Shown one piece after another: positions 37,660-45,455 of a DNA stretch of 64,000 nucleotides. This DNA comes from Sphingomonadales bacterium. GTDB taxonomy: Bacteria; Pseudomonadota; Alphaproteobacteria; Sphingomonadales; Sphingomonadaceae. The notes under the pieces are model-generated. The model did not search any database and was not told where the DNA came from. It saw nothing but the letters and a program-made list of their open reading frames with translations. How positions within the stretch are numbered: position 1 is the first letter of the stretch; the number at the start of each line of letters is the position of its first letter. Location of the stretch: NCBI GenBank assembly GCA_027491235.1, contig JAIXWO010000022.1, forward strand, positions 842,102 to 906,101, given 5' to 3'. The translations under genes and the position numbers were made by a program.

Positions 37660-38966
37660 GCGGCTGCCTCCAGTTCCGGCGCCTGCAGTTCACGGACCAG
37701 CGCCCCCAGTCCATCGACCCGCAGCCTGACATCCAGACCGGCGCTGCCGACGATGATGCGATCGACCAGCAACTGGACGATCCTCGCCTGTTCGGCTGGG
37801 AACAGCTCATCCCACATGGGGTCGAGGCTGGTCAGTGCATCGCGGGCCTGCGCCTCGGTCATCCCCCGTGCATGCTTCACGCCGCTCTTCCATGCGCCAA
37901 CAATGATCTCCGGCTGCCGGAAGACCGCCCGAAGCTGATCTACGACCGTCCCTTCGATCTCTGCCGCCGACACACGCCCGACCGTGCAGGATCCTGCTCC
38001 GTGGCGGAGCAGCGTCTGGCTCACATAGTAACGATAGAGCTTGCCGTTCTTGCGCGTGTGGGTCGGTGAGAATGCCGCCCCGTCCGCCCCCCACAGCAGG
38101 CCCTTCAACAAGGCCGGCGTGTTGGCGCGCGAGCGATTGGCGCGAACGCGCGGGCTTTCCTTGAGGATGGTCCGCACGGCATCCCACACGTCCCGATCGA
38201 TGATCGCGTCATGCTCGCCCGGGTAGCTCTTGCCCTTGTGGACCGCTTCGCCAAGGTAAGCCCTGTTGTTCAGGAGGCGGTAGAGGAACCCCTTGGTGAT
38301 GGGCTTGCCCTGACGGGTCGTGATCCCGCGCTGGGCGAGCTCGCGCAAGATGGTCGTGCCGGAACCGACCTCTGAAAACCGTTGGAAGATATACCTGACG
38401 TTGGCGGCGGCCGCATCGTTGACGATGAGCTTGCGGGACTGGACATCATAGCCGAGCGGCGGCACCCCGCCCATGAAGATGCCCTTGGCGCGGCTGGCCG
38501 CGAACTTGTCGCGGATGCGCTCTGCGGTCACCTCACGCTCGAACTGGGCGAAGCTGAGCAGAATGTTCAGGGTCAGGCGGCCCATGGAGGTCGTGGTGTT
38601 GAACGACTGCGTGATGGACACGAAGGTCACATCGTTCCGGTCAAAAACCTCGACCAGCTTGGAAAAATCCATCAGCGATCGCGAAAGACGGTCGATCTTG
38701 TAGACCACCACCACGTCGATCAGGCCCTCCTCGATATCGGCCAGCAGGCGCTGCAGCGCGGGGCGTTCCAGCGTGCCGCCGGAAATCCCGCCGTCGTCGT
38801 AATGATCGCGGACCGGCACCCAGCCTTCAGAACGCTGACTGGCGATGTATGCTTCGCAGGCCTCGCGCTGGGCATCGAGCGAGTTGAACTCCTGCTCTAG
38901 CCCTTCTTCCGATGACTTGCGGGTATAGACCGCGCAGCGCAGCTTGCGGACGAGCGGTTTGTTCAT
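37656..38966 (-). CDS. Large serine recombinase (integrase)
   Basis: A 436-aa site-specific recombinase that would integrate and excise the element. The N-terminal resolvase domain (1-150) has YTRKSSEEG with the predicted nucleophile S18, LDAQREACEAYIASQ, DGGISGG, and KIDRLSRSLMDFSKLVEVF. The recombinase domain (about 160-300) has GVPPLGYDVQSRKLIVND and FLYRLLNNRAYLGEAVHKG. The zinc-ribbon region (LLWGADGAAFSPTHTRKNGK) lacks the usual cysteine pairs. I chose the ATG at 38966 for its GGAGGG site; the frame extends to 39122. It overlaps the DUF2924 stop by 4 bp. Confidence 0.93.
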   Translation of the reverse strand: MNKPLVRKLRCAVYTRKSSEEGLEQEFNSLDAQREACEAYIASQRSEGWVPVRDHYDDGGISGGTLERPALQRLLADIEEGLIDVVVVYKIDRLSRSLMDFSKLVEVFDRNDVTFVSITQSFNTTTSMGRLTLNILLSFAQFEREVTAERIRDKFAASRAKGIFMGGVPPLGYDVQSRKLIVNDAAAANVRYIFQRFSEVGSGTTILRELAQRGITTRQGKPITKGFLYRLLNNRAYLGEAVHKGKSYPGEHDAIIDRDVWDAVRTILKESPRVRANRSRANTPALLKGLLWGADGAAFSPTHTRKNGKLYRYYVSQTLLRHGAGSCTVGRVSAAEIEGTVVDQLRAVFRQPEIIVGAWKSGVKHARGMTEAQARDALTSLDPMWDELFPAEQARIVQLLVDRIIVGSAGLDVRLRVDGLGALVRELQAPELEAAA

Positions 38967-39412
38967 GCTGCCCTCCGATGATCCTTGAGGCCGAAGAAGA
39001 CCCAGCCGTTCCAGCGTGAGCCGGTGATGGCGCGGGCAATTGCGGACAGCGACTGGTAGGGACGCCCCTGCCATTCGAAGCCGTCGAGGGTGACGGTCAC
39101 GGTGTGCTCCACCCCCTGCCACTCGCGGATCAGGCGGGTGCCGGTGATGGGCTTCAGGTCGGCACGGACCCGGCGGGTAGTGATGTTCCCCCCGTCGAGC
39201 TGTTCGCCGAGCTGCTGGAGCCGCTTGACCGTTTCCACCTTCAGCCCGCCGTAGGCGAGTTCCTGGATGCGGTAGGCCAGTCGGCTTTCGAGGTAGCGCC
39301 GGTTGAAGGCCGGCGGCTCCTCGTTGAACAGTTCACGCCACTGCTTCTTCAGTTCGGCGATGGGCGCTGCCTTCATGGCCGCCAGCCGTGCGAGTACGGG
39401 ATCAGGTTTCAT
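38963..39412 (-). CDS. DUF2924 protein of the recombinase operon
   Basis: A 149-aa protein matching the DUF2924 family: AELKKQWRELFNEEPPAFNR, YLESRLAYRIQELAYGGL, GTRLIREWQGVEHTVTVTLD and FEWQGRPYQSLSAIARAITG with a final WNGWVFFGL. This family is habitually encoded immediately upstream of serine recombinases in alphaproteobacteria and may assist recombination; the biochemical role is unknown. It is joined to its neighbours by 4-bp overlaps on both sides. Confidence 0.9.
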   Translation of the reverse strand: MKPDPVLARLAAMKAAPIAELKKQWRELFNEEPPAFNRRYLESRLAYRIQELAYGGLKVETVKRLQQLGEQLDGGNITTRRVRADLKPITGTRLIREWQGVEHTVTVTLDGFEWQGRPYQSLSAIARAITGSRWNGWVFFGLKDHRRAA

Positions 39413-39615
39413 TGTGCTTTGCTCCGGTGAGTTGCACCGGCACTACCGCTCTGTTCGAGCGAGTTGTGTAGCGGAAAGTCTCCATCTCTTTCAGATAGTT
39501 GACCCGTATTACGCAGGTGAAGGCGAGCAAGTCCCGCACCAAGCAGATCACACAGTTCAGCCCGCCGCGCGGCTGGCGACATCTTGTCCGGATGAAGCGG
39601 GTTCGGGCGTTTCAC
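39409..39615 (-). CDS. Small protein leading the recombinase operon
   Basis: A 68-aa protein from a GTG at 39615 with GGAGG eight bases upstream. PDKMSPAARRAELCDLLGAG and LARLHLRNTG are the recognisable parts, typical of the short protein that precedes DUF2924 in this operon type. It overlaps the DUF2924 start by 4 bp (ATGA). The frame extends to 39690 but the upstream part lacks a start signal. Function unknown. Confidence 0.65.
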   Translation of the reverse strand: MKRPNPLHPDKMSPAARRAELCDLLGAGLARLHLRNTGQLSERDGDFPLHNSLEQSGSAGATHRSKAQ

Positions 39616-39823
39616 TTGGGGGCCTCCGTCTCGTGCCCGATAGTGTCGAGCGATGGTACTGAGACGGAAAAGCCAGCTGCCTGAACTCAATGGGACACTG
39701 GGCGGTAAAACTGCTCACAGGGTGTGAACAAGTGCGGAACATCCCCCTTGCGAACTGCCATTGCGGCAGCGATCATCCCCCTCGAATCACAGTATAGGCA
39801 TCACCAATGCTCAGGGGGGGCGC
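39616..39823. promoter_or_regulatory. Divergent control region between recombinase operon and 736-aa gene
   Basis: 208 bp with a 13-bp palindrome TCACAGGGTGTGA (39715-39727) and a hairpin CTGCC-attgc-GGCAG (39757-39771). Both transcripts must start here; the palindrome could be an operator. No clear sigma-70 boxes were placed. Confidence 0.4.
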
Positions 39824-42034
39824 ATGTCACGAAAACCAAATTCCATCGGACCGTTCGCCCTTGGTATTATCGAAGATGCCAGGATCGACCTTCTTGCGTC
39901 GCTTCTCGCAGTTCGTGAAAACGACACGGAGCCCGATTTCGGGTTGCCGGATGAAGTGCCTGATCCCGGTAATTTTGATGCTACCAGCGTTTTTCGGAAA
40001 CAGTTGATCGATACGCTGTCACAATTTGATACTGATGATTTGCGTCCGATTGAGCAGCGCTGCCGAAGGGTGAGGTCACTTGCTGACGGGAAAGGCATTT
40101 CCTCACTCGACACAATTGCGGAAAAGCAGTTCGAAGAGGATGTGCTGCGGGAATTCACGAACCAGCCTGATCCACTCTGCCGCAGCATATGGTCATACAT
40201 GAATGCGAGACGGGGCTTCGAGGACGCAGAGAGCTTCTATTTCGCACGCCAGTTCCGAGACTATGGCAAGATGTACGACGCCTTCGAGGTCGAGCTCGAG
40301 AAGGCAGTCGCCGTCGACGCTTCCTCAATCGACGAAGCGGCGCTGGCGAAGCAAATCACAAAGGTTCTTGATCTCAAGACTGCCTGCACAGTCAAAGCTC
40401 TGGATCTCCCCGCGACAACCACGCATCTGGCATCAATTATGCTGATTGTGCGGCACGGAGGGCCATTGTCGAGCGTCTACGACCATAAAGCCGATGGACG
40501 CAGAGGGACGATCTATTTCCGTCCGCCGAACGAAGCGACGCTGATCTACACGCCATCGAGCCGACAGATCGAAGTGTGCGCCGACAGCGCCAACGTCCGA
40601 CAACAAATCAGCAGTGCGTTCGCCGAGGTTGCGCTTGGACACGATGTTTCGCGCAAGCCGCTGACATGGAAGCGTTACAACCTCTCGCGATTCCGGACAG
40701 GGTTCAGCCTACCGTTTCCTTCCATTCCCGGCTTTGATATCCGCCTTGCCCGTGTCCTCGAAGCCGAGGTCCGGCTCGGATCCTGGAGTCGAAAGCTGTC
40801 GCTCAAGGTTTCGATCGAAGATGATATCGAGGAAGTCGCAAACCAGTACCTCAGGCCGAATAACGTTTTCAGCCGAGCCGAGGGTTTCAGCAAGATCGGC
40901 ATTGCTGTTGCCTACAGCAAGGAAGGTGATGCGCGCGAGCGCACGCTGAACATTACGATCGCTGGCAGCAAGAGTTGCAACCTTCAAAGCAACAAGGATC
41001 CGGAAGAGCGTAGCTTCGGATATGCATTGCTGGACTCCTGGGGGATCATGACCGCATTCAGGCAGATCGAAAACGGCGACTTGCGGTCGATATTCTCGCA
41101 GCTGGTGGAATTGTACGATCGCGTTGACGAGCAAGTGAGCGGTTCGCGCCTTCAGGAAATGGGGCTGGATCCAGGTCGTCTGATCGAGGGCGGATTGCTG
41201 GAGCGTCGTGAAAGACAGGACGTCATCCTCGGCGATGACCATGGGATCGATGGCGAGTTCCGCGTCCAGCCATCAGCAACCCTTGCGATGGTACAAACAG
41301 TCGGCCCATTCGGGGAAGCTGGGGGCACACGCCCGACTGCTGATCTGCAGATGTATGTAATCAACAAGGATTGGCTGCACGAAACGATTTTGCGTTTGCT
41401 GAAGCCGTTGCTGAACAAGCGCGCGTCGGAAGCCTTTGATGATGATCTGACTTTGCTCGGCTCGATGCAGATCGATGCGGCTGAAGTGCCATTGTATTTT
41501 GCGCGCCGCCTTGATGACCTGAAAACCATCAGCCGGCTGGATGTCCTCCTCCGTGCGCGGAACAGTGCGGGCGTGGGAATCGTCCTGTGCGCAAGCTCCG
41601 AAATGCCGGCCTACCTCGGCCCCAATGTTGTCGTGCCCATACTCTCCAACCTGTCGCCGGTGGGCGAAGACCTGGTGATTGCACGCGACGGCCTGGAGCT
41701 TGCCTACCGAAACAACCTGACGCTCGCACGCGGGGGCGCGATACCGCAAGTTCTGCGGTCAGGGACGCAGTCAGCCAACCTGCATATTCCCGGCAAGGCT
41801 CCGCTCACCCTCACCGGGGCCGAGCAGATCAAGATTTTCGAACGACTGGTATCGGCGCATAATGCCGGCAGCCCTGATGTGCAGGTGAAAGTGCTTATGG
41901 AAGGACCCGGCACTCGCAGCCCGCAAAACGCCTTCCGGAAGGAAGCTTGGAACAGCATTCGTGATGTCTACATCTCCCAAGGCGCCAAGCGGGGCTATTG
42001 GCGGTTGGCGGTCGGCGCCACGCCGACTGCATAG
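39824..42034 (+). CDS. Unrecognised 736-aa protein between recombinase and prophage genes
   Basis: No family recognised. The ATG at 39824 has a seven-G run as ribosome-binding site. The N-terminal region is rich in acidic residues and helical (DTLSQFDTDDLRPIEQRCRR, FEVELEKAVAVDASSIDEAA). The middle holds beta-rich segments (GTIYFRPPNEATLIYTPSSR, RLGSWSRKLSLKVSIEDDIE). The C-terminal third resembles a mixed alpha/beta domain (VGIVLCASSEMPAYLGPNVV, LTLTGAEQIKIFERLVSAHN). No transmembrane segment, signal peptide or Walker motif is visible. It is monocistronic and divergent from the recombinase operon, the position of a cargo or accessory gene. Confidence 0.6.
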   Translation: MSRKPNSIGPFALGIIEDARIDLLASLLAVRENDTEPDFGLPDEVPDPGNFDATSVFRKQLIDTLSQFDTDDLRPIEQRCRRVRSLADGKGISSLDTIAEKQFEEDVLREFTNQPDPLCRSIWSYMNARRGFEDAESFYFARQFRDYGKMYDAFEVELEKAVAVDASSIDEAALAKQITKVLDLKTACTVKALDLPATTTHLASIMLIVRHGGPLSSVYDHKADGRRGTIYFRPPNEATLIYTPSSRQIEVCADSANVRQQISSAFAEVALGHDVSRKPLTWKRYNLSRFRTGFSLPFPSIPGFDIRLARVLEAEVRLGSWSRKLSLKVSIEDDIEEVANQYLRPNNVFSRAEGFSKIGIAVAYSKEGDARERTLNITIAGSKSCNLQSNKDPEERSFGYALLDSWGIMTAFRQIENGDLRSIFSQLVELYDRVDEQVSGSRLQEMGLDPGRLIEGGLLERRERQDVILGDDHGIDGEFRVQPSATLAMVQTVGPFGEAGGTRPTADLQMYVINKDWLHETILRLLKPLLNKRASEAFDDDLTLLGSMQIDAAEVPLYFARRLDDLKTISRLDVLLRARNSAGVGIVLCASSEMPAYLGPNVVVPILSNLSPVGEDLVIARDGLELAYRNNLTLARGGAIPQVLRSGTQSANLHIPGKAPLTLTGAEQIKIFERLVSAHNAGSPDVQVKVLMEGPGTRSPQNAFRKEAWNSIRDVYISQGAKRGYWRLAVGATPTA

Positions 42035-42093
42035 GCCCGTCTAACAAGCGTCGAACATGTGATGCGGGACGGTCGAACAAAGAGGTGATTATT

Positions 42094-42123
42094 GGGTGTG
42101 CTCCCTGAAACGAGGAGCACCCC
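42094..42123 (+). promoter_or_regulatory. Hairpin covering the Com-like gene ribosome-binding site
   Basis: GTGCTCC (42098-42104) pairs perfectly with GGAGCAC (42114-42120) across a 9-nt loop, extended by GGG (42094-42096) with CCC (42121-42123) around a bulged T. The GGAG is the ribosome-binding site of the ATG at 42125, so the hairpin would hide it. Confidence 0.6.
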
Positions 42124-42124
42124 G

Positions 42125-42367
42125 ATGACGACTCCCTACCACTCCCGCAGCGTGGCCAATCAGAGCCACAACGCCGGCACGCCCACTTCCACCACTGAAC
42201 GCGAATGGCGCTGCAGCAGCTGCGCCAAGCTGCTCGGCGTTTGCCGTGACGGCCAGATGCACCTGCGCTTCGCGCGGGGGCACGAATATCTCGTGGGCTT
42301 CCCCGTGGTGGCCACCTGCCGCGGTTGCGGTTCGCTGAACACAGTGACCAGTCCCGCACAGCGCTGA
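42125..42367 (+). CDS. Com-like zinc-ribbon regulator
   Basis: An 80-aa protein with a zinc ribbon made of two CxxC pairs: WRCSSCAKLL and ATCRGCGSLN, joined by a segment with HLRFARGHEYLVGFPV. This is the layout of phage Mu Com, which binds RNA to activate translation of the mom DNA-modification gene. No mom-like gene is seen in the window, so the target is open. The GAGGAG site lies in a hairpin (42094-42123). Confidence 0.7.
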   Translation: MTTPYHSRSVANQSHNAGTPTSTTEREWRCSSCAKLLGVCRDGQMHLRFARGHEYLVGFPVVATCRGCGSLNTVTSPAQR

Positions 42368-42503
42368 GGCGCGAACACTCTCCAAAACCCCAAAAACGCA
42401 GAGGCGCTCGACGCCCTGACCTGGCCGGAAGGAGGCGCTGGACGCCCGGCCGCAAGGCAGGCGTCCAATGTCCTTCACGTGGCACGATTTCCACGGGAAT
42501 CTC

Positions 42504-43190
42504 ATGCATTCTTCTTCCACCCTCAACTTCCAGCGCGGCTTCGCCACGGTGCGGACCAGCCACCGCGCATTGACCCGTTTTGCGGATTCGGCGGCGTTGC
42601 TGGACCATCTGCATCGCGGTGATGCGCCCGCGGACACCAAGAACACCATCCTGGCGGCGTTGATCGAGAGCGCCAAATCGGACGATCGCGCCGGGGACTG
42701 TGCTCTTACCCTTGTGCTGCTTGCGCTGTGGCCCGGACTGGATGGCGTCTTTCGGCGTTCCCGCGCCCGACGCCTCGGCCAGATTGACGAACTTGCCTCC
42801 GAGATTCTTGGGCGCGCCACGGCAGCGATCAGGGATCTTGATCTGACCAGGGTCAACTGGATCGCCGCCACCATTCTCAAGAACGTCGAACGCGATGTGC
42901 TTCGTGCGCACAATCGCGAAACCAGTCGCCAGAGCGTTCAGGACGAATTCGATACCGACCTGCATGGCGGCATTTTCGAGTTCTCCGATCCTGAGCTGGA
43001 CCCCGAGCAACTGCTTGCCGAACTGACCCGCCTGATTGGTGTGGACGCAGACCTCGTTCTGCGCGTCGTCATTGACGGCTACACCCAGGCCGAAGCTGGC
43101 CAGCAACTGGGCCTGTCGGAACCAGCCGCACGCAAGCGGTTCCAGCGCGCCCTGAAGCGCCTGCGCGACCATGCCGAACAAAAATCCTGA
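42504..43190 (+). CDS. Sigma-like DNA-binding protein
   Basis: A 228-aa protein whose C-terminus resembles sigma-70 region 4: DLVLRVVIDGYTQAEAGQQL then GLSEPAARKRFQRALKRLR. The N-terminal two-thirds are helical (FADSAALLDHLHRGDAPADT, LGRATAAIRDLDLTRVNWIA) and may hold a partial region 2. It probably regulates early prophage transcription. An in-frame ATG at 42468 is possible; I prefer 42504 because GGGA stands upstream. Confidence 0.6.
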   Translation: MHSSSTLNFQRGFATVRTSHRALTRFADSAALLDHLHRGDAPADTKNTILAALIESAKSDDRAGDCALTLVLLALWPGLDGVFRRSRARRLGQIDELASEILGRATAAIRDLDLTRVNWIAATILKNVERDVLRAHNRETSRQSVQDEFDTDLHGGIFEFSDPELDPEQLLAELTRLIGVDADLVLRVVIDGYTQAEAGQQLGLSEPAARKRFQRALKRLRDHAEQKS

Positions 43191-43275
43191 CCCCGCTGTC
43201 CCGCTCGGTGCGTGCCGATGGCTTTTCAAATTCGGACGCACCGAACGTCCATCCAAACACAGGAAGTCCCAGTTG

Positions 43276-43479
43276 ATGAGCGATACGACTGCCATCCCGA
43301 CTGAGCCTCTGAAGCGGATCCCCGGCCTCTATCGTCGCTGGGAGTTGCCGGAAATCTTCGAGGTTCAGCGCCGGTATCACATCGAAGAAGCCGGCACCCA
43401 CGTCGACGGCACCCCGCTGTTGGCCGTCTATTCCAGCGAGCCTGAGGTCGATGACCAGGCCAGCGATTTCCCCAAATGA
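43276..43479 (+). CDS. Small prophage protein, unknown
   Basis: A 67-aa acidic protein (PLKRIPGLYRRWELPEIFEV, YHIEEAGTHVDGTPLLAVYS). The AGGAAG site nine bases before the ATG at 43276 supports the start. No domain recognised. It lies in the early region between the sigma-like gene and the RecA-like ATPase. Confidence 0.5.
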   Translation: MSDTTAIPTEPLKRIPGLYRRWELPEIFEVQRRYHIEEAGTHVDGTPLLAVYSSEPEVDDQASDFPK

Positions 43480-43490
43480 GAGGTCTCGCC

Positions 43491-43784
43491 ATGTTGTTCC
43501 CGAACCCGATCGCGCTTCTGCGCAAAGCCCATTACGCCCTCGAAGACCTGCCTGATGTGGTCACGTTTCCGAAGCACCCGACCCGCGAAGGCGAGGCACC
43601 GCTGCCGCTCGAGGATGCGACCGTCGACGACATCGCCTTTGCCATCGTGGCGGCCGACCAGGAAAGCATCGCTGCTTCCAACCGCGCCTCGGCCCTGAAG
43701 CGCCTTTACAAGATGGCCCGCGAGGCCGGCGCCATCGGCATCGACCCGGCCGTGAAGTCGGCCCTCAAGGGGAGTGCGAGCTGA
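43491..43784 (+). CDS. Small prophage protein, unknown
   Basis: A 97-aa protein (LFPNPIALLRKAHYALEDLP, RASALKRLYKMAREAGAIGI). The start ATG at 43491 has AGAGG upstream; an alternative at 43476 overlaps the preceding stop. Its stop shares one base with the start of the next gene. No family recognised. Confidence 0.5.
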   Translation: MLFPNPIALLRKAHYALEDLPDVVTFPKHPTREGEAPLPLEDATVDDIAFAIVAADQESIAASNRASALKRLYKMAREAGAIGIDPAVKSALKGSAS

Positions 43785-44536
43785 TGGCTATCTCGCTTGC
43801 CTCCCTGCAGACGTCGAGCACTCTGCGCCCGCCCCGTATCCTCATGCACGGCGTGCATGGGGTCGGAAAGACCACCTTCGCGGCCGGGGCGGACGCACCT
43901 GTCGTGATCATGACCGAGGATGGTCTCGGCATGTTGAAGGTCCCGCACTTCCCGCTCGCCACCAGCTACGCCGATGTTGTTGAGGCGCTCGACGCCCTGC
44001 TCAACGAAGAGCACGCCTACAGCACTGTCGTCATCGACAGCGTGGACTGGCTTGAACCGTTGGTCTGGGCCGAGACCTGCCGCCGCAATGGCTGGGCTTC
44101 GATCGAAGCGCCCGGCTTCGGCAAGGGTTATGCTGAGGCGCTCACGGTCTGGCGCGAATATCTCGATCGCCTGAACACCCTGCGTGATCGCCGCGGCATG
44201 GCTGTCGTCCAGATCGCGCATACCGACATCAAGCGCTTCGATAGCCCTGAGCACGAGCCCTACGACCGCTACGTCATCAAGCTCCAGGCCCGTGCCGCAG
44301 CCCTGCTGCAGGAGCACTGCGATGTCGTGCTTTTTGCCAACTACCGCATGTCCATCGCGAAGGCGGATGTTGGCTTTAACAAGAAGGTAGCCCGGGCACT
44401 CGGCTCCGGTGAGCGCGTCCTGCACACCGCCGAGCGTCCGGCCTTCCTCGCCAAAAACCGCTACGGCCTGCCCGACACGCTTCCGCTCGATTGGAAAGCC
44501 TTCGTCGCGGCCATGCCCCAGCCCGAACAGTCCTGA
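43784..44536 (+). CDS. RecA-like phage ATPase (AAA_24 / Sak4-type)
   Basis: A 250-aa protein with Walker A HGVHGVGKTTF (22-32) and the Walker B stretch YSTVVIDSVDWLE, then RRGMAVVQIAHTDIKRF and FANYRMSIAKADVGFN. These match the phage RecA-like ATPase of Sak4 type that anneals single-stranded DNA in recombination and replication. Its neighbours (single-stranded DNA-binding-like protein, exonuclease, helicase) suggest a replication/recombination module. It starts one base inside the preceding stop. Confidence 0.8.
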   Translation: MAISLASLQTSSTLRPPRILMHGVHGVGKTTFAAGADAPVVIMTEDGLGMLKVPHFPLATSYADVVEALDALLNEEHAYSTVVIDSVDWLEPLVWAETCRRNGWASIEAPGFGKGYAEALTVWREYLDRLNTLRDRRGMAVVQIAHTDIKRFDSPEHEPYDRYVIKLQARAAALLQEHCDVVLFANYRMSIAKADVGFNKKVARALGSGERVLHTAERPAFLAKNRYGLPDTLPLDWKAFVAAMPQPEQS

Positions 44537-44554
44537 TCCGACGGAGTTTCCCCG

Positions 44555-45037
44555 ATGGCACGTTTTGACACCGCCTTCGATGCGACCGGCATCGAACCCA
44601 CGACCGGCTATGATGTTCTTCCCGCCGGCAAATACCGCGCCCAGATCGTCGAGAGCGAGATGCGCGTCACCCGCAACGGCATGGGCCAGTTTCTCTGGCT
44701 GATGCTGGATATCATCGAGGGGCCGTATCAGGGCCGTAAGCTGTTCGACCAGCTGAACCTTGTGAACTCGAACCCGCAGACGGTCGAGATCGCGCAGCGC
44801 ACGTTGTCGGCCATCTGCCACGCAACCGGCAAGCTGCAGGTCAACGACAGCGTCGATCTGCACCTGGTGCCGATGTCGATCCAGGTCGGCGTGAAGCCGC
44901 CCAAGGACGGGTATTCGGAGAAGAACACCATCCGCTACCTTGTCCCGGACAAGACCGCGCCGGCTGTCCAGCAGCCTGCACCCGCGACCCCGCAGTCGGC
45001 CGCTCCGGCTGCTGCTCCGTGGAACCGTAACACCTGA
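44555..45037 (+). CDS. DUF669 phage protein, single-stranded-DNA-binding-like
   Basis: A 160-aa protein: DVLPAGKYRAQIVESEMRV, FLWLMLDIIEGPYQGRKLFD and LSAICHATGKLQVNDS are typical of DUF669, a phage protein that accompanies the Sak4-type ATPase and probably binds single-stranded DNA. It has an OB-like beta-rich core and an acidic/proline C-terminal tail (PAPATPQSAAPAAAP), as in SSB proteins. Eighteen bases follow the ATPase stop. Confidence 0.8.
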   Translation: MARFDTAFDATGIEPTTGYDVLPAGKYRAQIVESEMRVTRNGMGQFLWLMLDIIEGPYQGRKLFDQLNLVNSNPQTVEIAQRTLSAICHATGKLQVNDSVDLHLVPMSIQVGVKPPKDGYSEKNTIRYLVPDKTAPAVQQPAPATPQSAAPAAAPWNRNT

Positions 45038-45092
45038 TCCTGCGGGCTGCCGCGGGACGTCGCGGCAGCCTCCGCCAGACAAGAGACTGACC

Positions 45093-45455
45093 ATGACTGA
45101 ACCGCTCAACGCGGCCCCTGTGGCCGCGAACGCCCCCGGCTTGCCTGAAAAACAGCGCCGTCTGATCGAACTCGACGACGCAATCGCCAAGATCCGCACC
45201 CAGATCGCGACCGCCGATCTGACCCGCCAGACGCAGGGTAAACCGATCGACCCGGTGTGGTTCAACCGCGCCCGCACCGCGCAGCGCCACCTTTACCGCG
45301 AGCGTGCCGAACTGCTCGCCGATGGCAGCGGCTGGCATCGCCGCAATAAGATGAAGGACGCGCTGATCGAGATCCTGCGCGAACGCCAGGATCCCGAAGT
45401 CTGGGCTGACCTGATCGCCGCAGCGCGCGCCCGCAGCGAAGCGGAGGATCTGTGA
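45093..45455 (+). CDS. Prophage protein, unknown
   Basis: A 120-aa helical protein with a central coiled-coil-like stretch (EKQRRLIELDDAIAKIRTQI, RAELLADGSGWHRRNKMKDA). The ATG at 45093 begins the conserved segment MTEPLNAAPVAANAP. It sits between the DUF669 gene and the exonuclease, overlapping the latter start by one base. Likely a recombination accessory. Confidence 0.55.
   Translation: MTEPLNAAPVAANAPGLPEKQRRLIELDDAIAKIRTQIATADLTRQTQGKPIDPVWFNRARTAQRHLYRERAELLADGSGWHRRNKMKDALIEILRERQDPEVWADLIAAARARSEAEDL

Noticed and set aside
42125-42367. Com-like gene as evidence for a Mu-type transposable phage
   Set aside because: No Mu transposase genes (MuA/MuB) are seen, and integration by a serine recombinase plus an HK97 head module argues against a Mu-like lifestyle.
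41895-43295. Minus-strand open frame of 466 codons
   Set aside because: It is antisense to the 736-aa gene end, the Com-like gene and the sigma-like gene and has no protein-like composition; it is a GC-rich shadow.
43706-45277. Minus-strand open frame of 523 codons
   Set aside because: Antisense to the RecA-like ATPase, DUF669 and the 120-aa gene; no motif and no ribosome-binding site.
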